DNA of 64,000 bases from Ctenosaura bakeri. Taxonomy: Eukaryota; Chordata; Lepidosauria; Squamata; Iguanidae. Position numbers and translations under genes: made by a program. Where the stretch lies: contig CAOLHI010001029.1 in NCBI GenBank assembly GCA_948474755.1, positions 1 through 64,000 on the forward strand, read 5' to 3'. This document shows, one piece after another, positions 21,601 to 36,600 of the stretch. Each line of letters begins with the position of its first letter. Position 1 is the first letter of the stretch. Under the pieces are notes generated by a model. That model did no database searches, had not been told where the DNA came from, and was given only the letters and a program-made list of their open reading frames with translations.

Positions 21601-24600
21601 TTTAAAGAGCTAGCATGGTGTAGTAGCTTGAGTGTTGGCCTAGGACTCTGGGAAGACATTGTTCAGATCCGTGCTCAGCCATGAAAACTCAGTGGTAAAC
21701 CTCCTCTGAAAAAGTCTTCCTGAGAAAACCCTATGAAAGAGTTGCCATAAGTAAGAGTCAACTTGAACATGCATAAAAAGACCGAACTATATTTTGAAGT
21801 ATTGTTAACATTCATATTCCTAAACTATTCGTGTGATTGTCACTACTAAAAAATAAGATCAGTTAATAAGTATGCCTTGTAGAGCCTTGGTAACCTATAT
21901 AAATGAGTAAAAATGTAGCTGCTTTTATTAGTCATATTAGACTGTCATTGGATAGAGTAGTCTTCTCCTCCTCTGACATGCCCCAACCATTGCCATAATA
22001 TTTGGACAAGGAGCACATTTTGCCATCACCTCAGTAGTGTCAGTGATTGTCGAATCCAAATTAGAGATGATTCGCTTAGGAGCAAAGTTAATCTGCCTGG
22101 CATGCTGAGAAAGAAGCTGCTAGTTCCTGATGTCGCTTTGTCAGTGATGTTTTTCTGTGACAGAAGGACAACACTGTAGTTCCTTGCAAGAATTTTATGA
22201 ACCAGTTTGCTGTGATCAGTACTTTGGAACTTCTCTTATCTTAGGGTTTTTGTCAAAAGGAGTTTTGGACCCCAGACGAGAAGGGTTGATCTGTATCCAG
22301 TCATTCTTATTCATAGACCTGATGATCTTTTTGAAAAGTAAAACAAGATAAAATCCAGAAATTAAACACTGTTAAAGAAGTCTGTGAATTCATACATTGA
22401 TTCTCAAGGCATAAGCTGACATTTTTAGGAAATTAAACATTGCCTTCTGTCAGCACAGAGAATGAAAAACAAACCATGTCAAGGACTGGGAACAAATTAG
22501 CCTCTTATTAGCCTTGCATGCTGTGGAAGCATTTGTATTTGAAGTTGAAGAATTAATATTGATCACAGATATTCAGATAAATTAATTCAGACTGACGTAA
22601 AGATGGCAGAGAAATCTCACTATCTGCCAAATAGACCACAGGCAACAATAAAAATGTGTTTTATAAGCTAGGTACAATATGTAGCTGATGGGCCACCATG
22701 TTGTCATTGGGCCATTGTGTGCTTTAGAACAGCCCCCTCCAGCCTGCTATCTCCAAGATGTGCCAGACCCATTATTTTCAGGCAGCATGGCTTTGGCTGG
22801 CAATGATGGCATTTCAGATCAATTTATGAGGAAAGTGCTAATCTTGGAGAGACTACTGCAGAGTCTCTGTTAGCATGCAGATGCATCTAAATTCAGTGGT
22901 GAAACCACTTCAAGTTCCATTGGAAGAAAGATGGGATATAAATGAATAAATTCAACTAAATTAATGTAAATTAAACTTAAACAGTCAGGAACAATATATG
23001 TATAACCTTCTGCCCAGGGTCAGGATGGGGAAGGGGGAATTTTTCCTTTTGGAAGAAGGCAAATTGCATAGTACTGGGATGGGTAACTTCAGTAGGTCTG
23101 TGGGCCAAATTTCTGTCGCAGGGATCCTCCAAAATTGCCCGAAAATGAAAAGAAAAATGAGTGAGAGTCCACTTTATTCAAAAAAGAAACAGTATTTTTT
23201 AAAACAGTACAAGAGGCTCCTGTAGCCTGTTGAGTAGATGAATGGCCTCTCCTGGTGGCTCCATTTTTTTTTTTTTTTTGGCCAGGAAAAAAATGGAGAG
23301 TGGCCATAAGAACAGACTTTCAGGCCACATTTAGTCTTAAGGATATAAATTACCTACCCCAGGATAGTATTAGATGGCTTGTTCTGGTGGCAGTCAAATT
23401 CAAGATGGATTTCTTCACTCTTAACCTTATTCCAGTGAGTGAAAGAGAGAATGGGGAAAAGCACTGGAGTGTCATAACAGTTTCAGTTAGATAACCATGT
23501 GAGCCCCTTGAGTGAAGGGGGATGAAAGAAACCCTTTTAGAACAGCCCCACTGAAGTAGTAGGAAAAAGAAAATTGTTGCTCTTTGCCTCCAGAGTTAGT
23601 TCAGTTTCAGTAAAAGACCAACATTATGATCAGATCTCACCCCACATTAAATCTCTCCTCTCCACTGCCTGGTTCTTACTGTGTCTGTCTTCATCTACAG
23701 GAAGAATTAAACTGGAGGCCATCCAAGTTATGTTGTATTTGGCAGCTGTATCTTTTTTTTTTTTCCTGGCTCTGAGCCTAAACATTTTAGTTCTCTCATC
23801 ACCTTGGAAGGGAACTATGCCCATGTTTCTAGAGTTTGGCTGAACAATGTTGGCCCAGCTGCAGTGCCTTTGAGGCACGGTGTTGCTATGTGTTACATAC
23901 AACTGTGAGGGTGCAGTTGCCAAGTAGGCTCAGAAGTAAGGTGCATCAGGCTTCCAAATGTAGTGCTGGCTACAGACAGATTGTACCTTATTTATTCATT
24001 TATCAGGACATTTCTCCGCTTGTTTTCATTCTAGAATCCCAATATGGTTTACAATATTGCATTTGTAAAAATCCCACAAAATAACAATAAAGTTAAATAA
24101 GAACAGTGTGAAACAGCAATAAAACATTTCCAGAAAGCCACTAAAATCACTAGGAGTAACAGACTGGGTTGGAGATGAGGAAAATGACTGAGAAAACAAG
24201 TCTTCATCAGGTGTTAGAAATATTCTGCATTGAGAACCTATCTGATCTCAGGGGCCTGGGGCCATTCCAAATGTTGGATGCCTCAGTGAAGAAGCATAAG
24301 TTTCACAGGGCCATAATAAGTTCCACGGCAAGCATAGAGAACAGGCTAGTCTGTACAGAAGCTTATATGTGTACAATATACAGCCCCTAGAATATACTAT
24401 TATAGTTTATTATTATAGTTTGTTTATTATTATAGTTATTATAGTTTATTACAGTTTGTGTCTAGTGTGTACCATATGCAATGTTTTCAAAATCATGAGA
24501 AATTAGATAGCTTAGATAGAGAAATAAGACATTTGATGTATCTTCGAAGATACTGTTCTGACTTCGTGTTTCCAGAACAGACAGGCTCACAATGCCTTGA

Positions 24601-27600
24601 CTCAGGACCAAAGATGTTCAGCGCTGGTGCAGTCTACTAAAATTCTGTAAAAACATCCTGACAACTCTACAGACTGGCCACATGTAGCATCCTGTACCCA
24701 TTGAACTTCCCTCTTCCTCTCCAGACAGCCCACTTGTGTCAATTGCTGCTTAAACTGCCCTTCTTTTTAGTATTTGTTGTGCCCAGTAAGCCAAGCAATG
24801 AAACAAAGCAGGTTTCTCATATCCCGGCCTGCAATGCAGGCTGAGCAAAATGTTTGTAGCTCTTGACTCCTCTAGACTTTTGAACGCCCATTCTCTGCCT
24901 GCCTCCAAGTGAAGTGGATTGTTTCTTCTTGGAGTGGCAAGAGTGGCACTTTCCTTTTTAAGTTGGTTGCATCACATCTGCACACCCACTGTTCAAGACA
25001 CAGTGTTTTTTAAAATCAGAAATGGCCTTCCATTGACTTCTCTTTTTGATGTTGATTTGTTAGATTTTTGGTTTGCCTTGTTTGGGGGCTTTTAAAAATT
25101 AAAAAATTAAAAAATTTATATTGTGCTCTTTATCCAAGTATTTCAGGGCAGCACATTGTAAAATCTTTTAATAGTTAACAGAAGTTAAAACAGTTCAAAA
25201 GTAGTTAAAAGAGCTTGAAATAATTTAAAACTGTGCTCATGTGCAGATTTGGATTAAATCAGCTGGCTCCAAAGATGGGAGCAAAACCCTCATGTTTTTC
25301 ACTGTGCCAAGATGACACTAGCATTAGAGAGGGTATTTCATAACCAAAGTGCTACAGCAGAAAAGATCCTTTTTTGTATCCTCCCACAGTATATTGCCTC
25401 CAGTGGTGTGAGGGAGGAGATGCCCCTCCAACAGACTTCAATCTTGAATTTTGTTGGGTGTTCACCCCCGCCATTTTTGGCAGTCTGTTGGTCTCTGGAG
25501 GGGAACAGTTACAGCAAGCTGACTCTCAGACCCACTCCAGTTGCCTACCCCTCCCTTGTAGGGCAGTGAAGAAGAGAGACTATCTGTTAATCATCAGAAA
25601 AGAGTAAAGCTATTCCTTCAGTTACAGGAGAATGACCTTCCTCAGTTGGTGGATTAACAGCTTAAATAAATTATCACCATTAATCAATGGTACCATTGTA
25701 CTGTGGAGGGGCACTGAGTAAAATAGCTTTCTGGGGAACATAACACCAAACTAAAATGCCATCTGAGAATGATACAGTTACACCCTGGGTGGTCACAATG
25801 GGCCCCTGATTGCCTTTCTGCCAGAGCTTAGAAAAATTACATTTTTGCATGCCACTCCCAGAATCCACCAGGCAGCATGACCACTGAGTCATGGTGGAAT
25901 ACAGGAAGTTAGTCCAAGAGGGTAACTTTTCCAAACTCAACATTTGTCTAAGTATGCAGCTCACAGTTCTCAGCATTAATTCCCTGAACAATTTCACCAA
26001 TTCAGAACAATGAATATGTGAACAAAAACTATTCTGGAACTGAATAAATGGATAAGCTGTTTCCAGTTCTTCCATTTCAGAAAACTTTTTGCATTGGTTT
26101 TCATTTTTTTTAAATTGCTATGTACTTCTGTAGAACTTTACCACATGAAGTGCAGCAGTTACATCCAAGTACCATTTTGATATGGGCTGGAGGAAAGCAC
26201 AGCCAGGAACTGCATGTGGTCTTCCAAACCACAGTTCACTGGTCCTGGAAACTTCAGGCTAGTCCTCCAAAGCCAGCTGCCCACAAAAAGTTGGTGCGAT
26301 TTTCCTGGCAACATTCCCTGCAAACAGCACAGGAAAATTCCAAAACACATGAAAATTCATGAAAGCCACCCCTGAGAATGCCACCCATGTTTCATCGTTT
26401 CACCCACTTTCATTGTAGTCCCTCCTAAAATGGTAATTGGAAATTTCATCTAAAGCAGAAGTGCTTTAGAAACCATTCTACTGGAACAGTTTGAACAAAA
26501 GGGAGTGCTTCACAAGTGGGAAAGTCCGCCTGGATTTTATGGAAAGAATCCATGACCAGGCCTGGTTCCAGTATTTAACACCTCCAGTTTGTAGTCAAAA
26601 TCTAAAGAAGTGGCATCATTAATTCTGGGAGTGCAGAACTCAGTGGTTCTTTTTGTTTTGTTTTCCCCATCAGCAGTCCCCCAGTTGCTTTTGATACTAA
26701 TGAATTTCAAAAGATTCAGTAGGACATGGAGGTTAATATTTCAAAAAATGAATAAGACATGGAAGGTAAAGGAGAAAATCACATTCTTTTGATGGTTAGA
26801 AACACTTGTAATCTGTACTGTCTTTGGGTTCCTTGTTCATTTTGTTAGAGAGTTCAATGGCCTTAAGGGCTAGCATAAGACATTTTGTTGCTTAAGGGAA
26901 GTAATTGAATAGAACCCTTCCATTCCATGGTATATAGTTGAATTTTTCTTCAAAACTGGTGGTAGGCATGGTCCTTCACCTGAATGCAGCTGGCTGGCTT
27001 AGTCAGAGATCACAGGACAGGCTGCATGGTGTACAACTTCCTGCTACCTGGTTTCCACACCTCAGCATGTGCCACCTGAATTAAGTGCCTTGTCATATGG
27101 AATGTTAAAGATGGCCCTTGTGGCTGTACTGATTTTTAACATTTATAAATTTAATTTCTTTCTTGTGACATGGGACTTAAAGGCAACTTATAATGTGGTT
27201 AGAACACAGTAGAGCTGAAAACTTGATGATAAAAACAGTTAAACACAATTAGCCCTCATATTAAAACAACATTTAGTTAAAAGTGTAAAAAATACCAGTC
27301 TTTACATTCTGGTGGAAAAAGAGCAGAGAGGGATTCAGCCTAACCTCCCAGGAAGGAGAATTTGACTGTCTGGGAGCAGCCACCAAGAAGGCCCTGTCAT
27401 GTGTCCTCACCAGACTAGTGTGTGCCAGTGGTGGGAGAAGCAGAAGACCCTTCCTTGAGGATCTCAGAACTCAGGAAGAGTTACATGGGGTCTTTTAGAT
27501 AGTCTGGGCTTAAGCCATATACCAGCAAAGTGTGTTACCTTCTCCAGCTAGACAGTCCCCCCACACGCACATGGGGGAGGTTCATTCCTATCATCTGCCC

Positions 27601-30600
27601 CATTTGAAGGATCTTGGAAGGAGCAGCTAGCAAGAAAGTGAAGATCACCTCAGGCTCCTGCTCCAGCTTGGCCTGTCTTTTCCTTTACTCTCAGGGCCTA
27701 TTGCCGTCGGCTGCCCTGTTTGATAGACCTTTATGTGGTGTTTTAAAAGTCTGTATGCTAGTTTCTGTTGATATATTTTTATTTGTAAGCTGCCTTGGAA
27801 GCATTTGTATCTGGATAGGCCACATATGAATAACTGTAACAAATAATCACCTTAATCATCATGAATAAATTTATCTTAGTCACATAAGCTACAGATGGAA
27901 CTAATTTGTTGGTTCTGAGACTACTTTTCTATATAAATTAAGGAATGTTCCAGGTCATAGTACTTCCTACTCTAATTACAGACTCTTCAAACACAGTTTA
28001 ATAAACTCTTTGGCTTTAAAAATGTGGATGAATGAGAAAGATCTAACCTACCAGTCTGCGTGTTTTATTTCATTATCTGATGTCGTCTTTTTAAAAAAAA
28101 GTGTAGCTTTTATGGGCGTAATTCAGTTTATCATTACTTCTAGAATTCTTGACAATGTTTTTGTTCCTGAATTTTGTTTTTAAAGGGAGTGACTCAGATT
28201 GACAATGATCTAAAGGCGAGGGCATCAGCATACAATAGTCTGAAAGGCAACCTTCAGAACTTGGAAAGGAAGAATGCGTGAGTTGTTTTGATGTTCTATA
28301 AAGCACTCTGAAAACAAGCTAATCAATTTGATTTAAGTATGACTTTGAAACAATACTTTTATCATACAAGAACCTGCATTTGGATTTAAACATACAGACT
28401 CATTTGAATGGGGAGTGTCAAGTAATACTTTTTATAAAGCCAGGATCCAAAGAACTGTGTTCAAAGGTGCTTTGGAGTTCTTAATTTCAACTCATATTGG
28501 AACTAACTCTCTGCATCTTGGCCTATATGTAGATTCCAGCTTCTGCCAGCCACAATATGAAGCAGGATAATCTTTAAATGTTGCATTTCCTTAAAGAATG
28601 TGGAACTACTCTTTTAAAATGAGGATCCCCAGATTATTAATTTCTTGGAATCATGGGGCTGGAAGCAACCTCAATCAGTCCAGTATTATGCCAATGCAGG
28701 ATGCCTACAGCTACAGCCTGTTAGGTACTCGTACTACCACTGCTAAAAAACTCTTATGAAACAGAGTTCATCATTTTCTTATGCAGTCTCTTCTGCTATT
28801 TAACAGCTCCTGGGCCCTTTTACACCACACAATTGTAGCATTATAATTCATTATAACTAGAGAATTCTGAGGTTTGTCGTTTCATGAGGCAGTAGAGTTC
28901 TCTGCCTGCAAATTTTAAACGCCCCTTCCTAAACTGCAGATCCAAGGATTCCATAGGATAGTGCCATGGCAGTTAAAGTGGAAACATGGCACTATAATTA
29001 TGCAGTGTGAAAAGGCCCATACTCTTGGGAGGTTCCTTCTAATGTTTAGTCTACATTTCCTTCTAATTTTCTAGTCCTACCTTCTGAATGAACAGAAATA
29101 AAATTTGCCCTATTTACAGGATATTTGAAGAAAACTATCATACCATCTGTTGTTAATCTGTTTTCCAGGTTAGACATACACAGTCCTTTCAACCTTTCCT
29201 CACAAAACTTGGTTGCCAGGTTCCTCAGCATCTCTGTTCCCCTCCTTTGCATATGTTTGATTTGTTAAAAGGCAGTAACTGCTAGTTGAAAGTTAAGAAG
29301 AAAAACCTGTGAAGAAAAAATGAAGAAACATAACATTTGGGGATCTCATTTGGGTCACACAAGGGAATCTCATGATAGAAAGCTATGTTACACAAGCTGT
29401 CAGTCAAATGTCCCAACACATATTATCCAAATAACTAGAGAATTGTAACTAGAACATTTTAGCAATGGGCTTTAGATATCGTGCACATTTATATGGAAAA
29501 AATTGTGGGATTTTCTCATCTTCCTGCTTAACCAAACTTGAACTAGCCAGTCACTTGGATGTCTGTGCCACTAAAATAATTCATTTGGGAGCATTTGAAT
29601 CCTCAATGTTCTTTAACGAATATTCTCAAAGAAGAATATTGTCTAACAACATTCTTCAAACATCATTTTTATCGTTTTGAGAAGGCACAAATTGTATTAC
29701 ATTTAAAACTTCACAACTGCCTTTGAAATACTGGTTGGGTGCTTAACTTATTGTGTAAATAAAAGGTTGTCACTTGCATGTGGAAGATAGTAAATGTTTC
29801 TAAATCATGAAATATGGACTTTAACCTGAATAATTGTACAGTTTGGGGAGAGAGGTTGGTACAGACCTGTATTTGTATCACTGTTTCTTCCCAAAACAAA
29901 TCTCTGCGAAAGGTTGTCTCATGGGTATCAGTTCCTTCAGGAGTATTACAGGTGTGATAGATATTCAGACTTGAGAGTAACATTATTCAGACATATTGAA
30001 AAATAGATTTTTAGACTCACTTTTTGATTTTCTTGTTTTTTGACAGGGGGAGTTTGCTAACAAGAAGTCTGGCTGAAATTGTGAAGAAAGATGACTTTGT
30101 ACTTGATTCTGAATACTTGGTTACATTGTTAGTGGTTGTACCGAAGTAAGTCAGTCTCCTCCCTCTACCCAGTAGTGTAATAGAAACATAAATAGAACCA
30201 ATGATATTCTGATAAGAAGGGGAAAGATTTCCTTGTGTTTTTTATTGAAATGGACATATTCCATCATGGAATTGTCATGTCTATTAATGGAAGATGTGTG
30301 GAAGAATGTGTCATCATGCTAAGGGTTTGTCTTTATTAAGGATGGGACGAATCCAGAATTTTCCACATCCCTGGAAGGTTCTGGGAATCCATGAATCTCA
30401 CGAATCTCGACTCTTTCGAATATTTTTTTAAAAAGGGGTTTTAAAAGCAAGAGGAAGGATAATCTTGGGCAAGACACACACTCTTTTTTTTTTATTATTA
30501 TTATTTTAAATTTTAATTTTATTAAACTATAACACAAAAACAAACGAAAAATAAAACACCATGTGTTATACATAATAGTGAATTAAAAAACAAACAAACA

Positions 30601-33600
30601 AACAAAACAAAACAAAAAAATTTTTTTCCTTCTTTTAAAGAATGCAAACTTATATTATTGTTTTTCCCTTCCCCTAAAATCATAAACTTGTTCAGCTTGT
30701 TCCGTTCATACAACTTATACATTTTTGTTACGTATCTTCAATTCTTATTTTCATTATATTCATTTTTATTATTATACTTTCACTCTTAATTCAATATTTT
30801 TCACTCCCATTTAATCTCTTACTATTATTAATTATAAACTTATTACTTAATATCTCTAATAATAACCTCTCTCTAAAACCAATTACCTTTTAACTTTTTT
30901 TCCCCTTTTAAACATTGAACATCACATATCAAATTACATCTATAAATCACAAGTTTAACACACACAGATAATAAACAATATAAAAATACAAAATAAAAGA
31001 TAAAAGTAATAATAATAAAAAAAAACCAACCCCCCAGAGCCAACTTTTTATTTAATCCACTTTCCAAAATTGCCATTCTTCTTTTAACAGGGTAGCATTA
31101 CCATCTCTTTTCAGAACTTTTTCTAAAAATATTTTCCAAATTTCTTCAAAATCATTTGTTTTTACCAAACCTTTCATAAACCTAATTCTACATGTTAATT
31201 TATCATTAATTACAATTTTCCACACTTCTTTATACCATTCTTCTATTTGAAATTTTTCATTTGTCTTCCATTTTTTTGCTATTATTAATCTCGCTGCAGT
31301 TAACAAATTTGTTATTAATTCTTTCTTTGCCTGAGTACACTCTACCTTATTATATATGGACAACAACGCTATATTTGGACATACTGGTATTTCTAATCCA
31401 ATAATCTCTTTTATCTCTTTAAAAACCTTTTGCCAAAATTCCTTTATCTTGTTGCAATTCCACCACATATGCATATATGTACCAATTTCTTGACATCCTC
31501 TCCAACACAATCTTGAATATTTCTCATCTATTTGATTTAATTTCACTGGAGTCAAGTACCATTTCCAAACTATTTTATAATAATTCTCTTTATTCTTATT
31601 GATAATTTTTTTAAATGCCGTTGTTCCCAAATTTTTCTCCATTCTTGTATATCTATAGTTTGTACTGTCTCTTCCTCCCATATTTTTCTAAGATAATCCT
31701 CTTCTTGTTCTTTTGCTAATATTTTATATATTTCACTTGTTATACCTTTTAGTATTTCATTTTCTTGCATATTTTCTCTTTGAATAATAATTTGTTCAAA
31801 TTTAGTATATTCTTTAAAATCCTTAACATATCTTTTCATACTCTTTGTCCATTGCTCTAGTTGTATATAATTTAACCAAGATATCTTAGTTTCCTGCAAT
31901 CTCTCTTTCATTCTTTCTTTATTTATCATTATTTTCATCCAATCTTTTAATCTATATATTTTTTGTTTTTTTATTTCTTTCTCTATTATTTCTCTTAAAT
32001 TTATTGGAAATTTTTCCATCATTACTATCGGAGTTAATACTGATATATTCGGTATCAATTTTCTTTTATTTTTCTTCCATATTTCTATTATATTTTTTAT
32101 AAAAGGATTTTCTATTTTTTCCATTTCTTTCTTTGAAAAATTCCTAAAAAATATATTCTCTAATTTCATCTCAATATTCTTATCTTCTGTCTCTAACCAA
32201 TCTAAATCGCCGTTTCCTGAAACTCCATCTATGATATATCTCAATTGATTTGCATAATAATACCATTTTAAATTTGGAAGTCCCAGGCCACCTTCTTTTT
32301 GACTTTTATACCAATATTTCTTGTTAATCCTCGATTTCTTATTTCCATTACAAAAATTATTTAATATCTTTTGCCACTCCTTTAACTCTTCCTCTGATAC
32401 TTTTATTGGTAACATTCTAAACAAAAAATTAATTTTAGGTAAAATTTTCATTTTTACCACTGCTATTCTACCAAACCACGATAACTTTATATTTTTATAA
32501 TCCTCTAATTTCCGTTTAATTTCTAATCTTAATTTCTTGAAATTTTTTTCTTGTAGTCCTTGTAAATTTTTTGTAATATCTATTCCTAAATATTTAATTG
32601 ATTCTTTTACTTTAAGTAATCCTCTTTTACTACTTATAAATTTTTGTACTTCTTCTTTAGTATAATTAAATAACATTATTTCTGATTTGGCCCAATTTAT
32701 TTTCAATCCTGTCTTCTCCCCAAACTCTTTTAAATGTTTATCTATTCTATCTATCTTTTCAACCGGATCTTTAATTGTCAACAATGTATCATCTGCAAAT
32801 AAGCTTATTTTATTTTTCTCCTTAGCTCCAATTCCTTCCAAATTCTCATCATTTCTTATCACATTCGCTAATATTTCTATAACTATTGCAAATAAAACTG
32901 GAGATAATGGACATCCTTGTCTCGTTCCTCTTGTTATTTGAATCTGATCTGTAAATCCATCATTTACCATCACTACAGATGTATTATATGAATATAATTG
33001 ATTTATTAACCCTTTAAATCTTTCTCCTAATCCTATTTTATTTAAAATTGTTTTTAACGCCGGCCATTCCACACAATCAAAGGCTTTAAATATATCTAAC
33101 ACTAAAATTCCAGCTTTTTGTTTTTCTCTATCCATTATATTTATTTTATTTATCGTTTTCCCTATTAAATTTGCCATCTGTCTTCCTTGAATAAAACCAC
33201 ATTGATCTTTATGTATATATTTATAAATAAATTTATTTAACCTCTTCGCCATTATTGCTGTCAAAATTTTTGCATCTTGGTTTATTAAAGATATTGGTCT
33301 ATAAGAACCTGGATCCATAGGATCCTTATTTGGTTTTAAAATTAATATTATTAATGACTGCTTCCATGATAATGGAATTTTTCCACCCCTTAATATACTA
33401 TTATATAACCCTTTTAGTTTAGGGATTAAACCTTTTTTAAATGTTTTATAGTATTCTGGACCTAATCCATCCAATCCTGGTGATTTTCCTCCTTTTAAGT
33501 TATTTATTACTTCTTCTATTTCTTCTTCTGATATCATTTCTTCCATCAATCCTTTATCTTGTTCGGGCAAGACACACTCTCTTAGCCTTAGCAAAAGCCT

Positions 33601-36600
33601 AGGCAAAAGCAAATCTCCCTCTGAAGAAATCTGGCCAGGACAATTGTCATAGTTTTGCCTTAGGATTTCCCCAGATTGAAAATGACATGAAGGCCCTTTC
33701 TAGCCAGGCAGGAAAATGTGGATTATTAATTCCACATTTTCCTGCCTGTGTAAACAGGGTCATGTACTACAGTACAGAGATAATCCAGGTCAAAACTGGA
33801 TTTTCTTTGCATAGCTCCATATGGCATCCTGAGGTTTGTAGTTTGCTATGCACTAGCACACTTTGGCGGAGAAGGCTGTGACACCTTGTAAAACTACAAA
33901 CCCCAGAATTGTGTATGAAAGAGCTTTGCAAGGGAGCTATGCAAAGGAATCTTTCAGCTGTCCTTGAAATCTGAAAAAGACTGTACCTTCCAGTCAAGTA
34001 CTGAACTTAACTATTAAATGTTCAATTTAAATAACTTAGAATACAACCCCAGATGTAATTTCTGAAACTGTTAGCAAAGGTCATTATTACTCCAAGGGAA
34101 AAACTCACCTGCTTGCCATCTCCCCTTGTGTGTCTGGTCTCCCAGGTTTTCAGGCATCCAGGTCTCCAACAAACTATTTGGTTGGTGGATTCGAAAGATT
34201 CGGTTTGCCTGTTTTGGCACAGGGATTCGGATTTGCGAATCTCGAATCCCGGATTCGGTTAGCCCATCCTAGTCTTTATAGTGTTTCGGTTTCAGCAAGA
34301 GCACTTTGGAATTAGTCATTCGGTGTTTCCCATGGAGGTAGAGGCACTCTTACTAGGTTAGCAAAATCCATCTGCTTAAAATGAAGTCAGCTAAGAAAAA
34401 TCTACCTAGGCTGTATTTTTCCCTCACCTCCCACCATTGTTATAAGGATATTGTTGGTTTGCTCGACTTTAAATTTTTTTTTTAGTTGTAATTAATGTTC
34501 AGTGGGCCCTCAATCTCTGTGAGGGTTACAGGCTCAAGATCCCCACAAAAGTGGAAAGCCACAAATTTCTCTAAGCCCCCTAAGCGTGCATGCTACAGAC
34601 TCCCCTTTTAAAGGAGAAGGCAGGGAAGGACCATGCCACTGAAGTTTTGCAGCAGCCCTTGTTGATGCCACAATATCTCTGCCTCACTCTGAGGCTGCCT
34701 CTGCCAGTCTCCAAGCCTTCCCCTAGAAAAGGCCATAGGTCTTCGCAGGGCCAGGCAGTGGCAGCAGCTCTTCCTCCTTGCCCTTCCCCTCTCCATCACC
34801 TTTCCCACTAAAAGTGAAGACCTTACCAAAAAGTCCCTTTTTGGACAGTTATTTAGCAAAGTTAATGACTTCCATGTGCATGTCCTTTTCTGAGCAGTCC
34901 TTCATGATCCCTCCTCTTCTGGAGAGCAGAGCTATTGACTAACATTTGCATCAGTCTTTGTGATTCCTGCTTCTGGGGAGTGTAGAGGAGGTGCGAGGCA
35001 ACAAAGAGGAGCTAACAACAGTAGGTGAGGAGACAGAGGGTAGAAGGCTTGGAGAGAGAGGAAGGTTTGGAAACCTGCCCTGACAATAGGAGAAGGGGAA
35101 GTGGGGGAGCAGCAGCAGCAGGAGAAAAAGAAAGGGAGGGGGTAAGGCAGAGCCAGCAACCCCCGAAGCTACTTACTGTGTTTACATTACAGTACTATCA
35201 TCGCCTATGGCTACATAGCTAGTTAAGCAGCTGCTACAGATTTGCAAATAATCACATTTATGAAAGTGAAACCTACAAAAGTTGAGGCCCCACTGTATAT
35301 CATGTTGAAGATCGAGCTGATTTTCTAGCAGAAAGCCAGTGGCTCTTTGAAAGTTGCTAGTTTTTTTAAAAAGCAGGAAAACTCTGTTATAAGAACATTA
35401 TCTTATGAAAAGAAGACTGTTTTTTTAAATCAGCAAGAAACCAAAGCAGGACTGAAATAAGTAGACTTTGAGTTTAGCTTTTTATGTAATTATTTACAAC
35501 ATTCTGTAGCTCAGAGATGGGGAATATGTGGTCCCCTGATGTGGCTGAACAGTCACTCCTGTCTTCCTTTACCATTGCCTGTGCTGGCTAGAGGTGATGG
35601 AAGTTATAATTAAATAACCTCTGGAGGGCCACATGGCCCTCAATCCAGATACACCATTCTATCCAAAGGCTAAGGATTGCAACAACTGTGGAACAGAATA
35701 TGATTTTTGTTGTTATATGGCATCAAGTCAACCTCAACTTATAGCGACCCTATGAATGAGAGACTTTTAAAATACCTTATTATCAACAGCCTTGTTCAGT
35801 TCTTGCAAACTTAGGAGTGTGGCTTTCTTGATTGAGTAAATCCACTTGTAATGTGGTCTCTTCCTGTTGTTTTCCAATTTACTGAGCATTATTGTTTTTT
35901 TCTGTAGGATCAGAATTATGTATTATGATGTTCTATGAATCAATTTTCCAACCTTGCAGTTGATGGTGCCATTAAATGCATGATAAAGATTACACATTCA
36001 ACACAACTCTTATATCTAAAAGCCTTCTTGTTTTGATTTGTTTTGTTTGGGGAGTTGTTTTTGTTTTGAAATCACATACACACAGACAGAAACACTTGAT
36101 TTGAAAAATGTTGACTGAAAAATTTTGTCTGTACGTCTTATGAGAAGAGTTAGTCAATGTATATTTTCTCAGTGTTCAAATTAGAGTGAGTCATTCATGG
36201 AGATGCTGAAGTGTGGTTGATTTCTTGGTGATTGCGAGAAAAAAAAAAGTACTTACCATGTTTTATACTTACTGAATGTGTTGCAAGCTTTTCATATTGT
36301 GCAACTTTCTCTTTTGTGTGTTGAGTGTAAATTATCTAGAGTGGAATGTGTTCCTTATCTTTATGAGAAAGGTCAACAACAACAACAACAAAAAGACAGA
36401 ATCTGTGTTTTTAAAAATAAAATGCCTTAAAAATAAGGACAGAATGTGACTCATTATGAACTCCTAAGTTATCTAGATTGTCTCCGTATTGGTGAGTTTT
36501 TCTTGTTTGTTAGAAAGGAAGGGATGTATTCAGCTGTTAAAGATTTTTTCCTGTGTTTCTATTACTTTAAATCCTGTCAAACTGAAATGGGTGGGTTTGT

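Larger units (their letters stand above)
30337..34271. mobile_element. hAT element in intron 7, split by an L1 and another MITE
   Basis: Left end TAAGGATGGGACGAATCC and right end (inverted) TAGGATGGGCTAACCGAATC. A perfect 8-bp duplication GTCTTTAT flanks it at 30329-30336 and 34272-34279, the hAT hallmark. Without the L1 and inner MITE the element would be under 0.7 kb and has no transposase ORF, so it is non-autonomous. Confidence 0.8.

Noticed and set aside
30594..30620. (CAAA)n run as an independent microsatellite of interest
   Set aside because: It is part of the 3' UTR/tail region of the antisense L1.
33565..33612. Met start of the 680-codon minus-strand frame as a host protein
   Set aside because: These bases are the L1 target duplication and flanking hAT DNA; the frame opens into L1 by chance.
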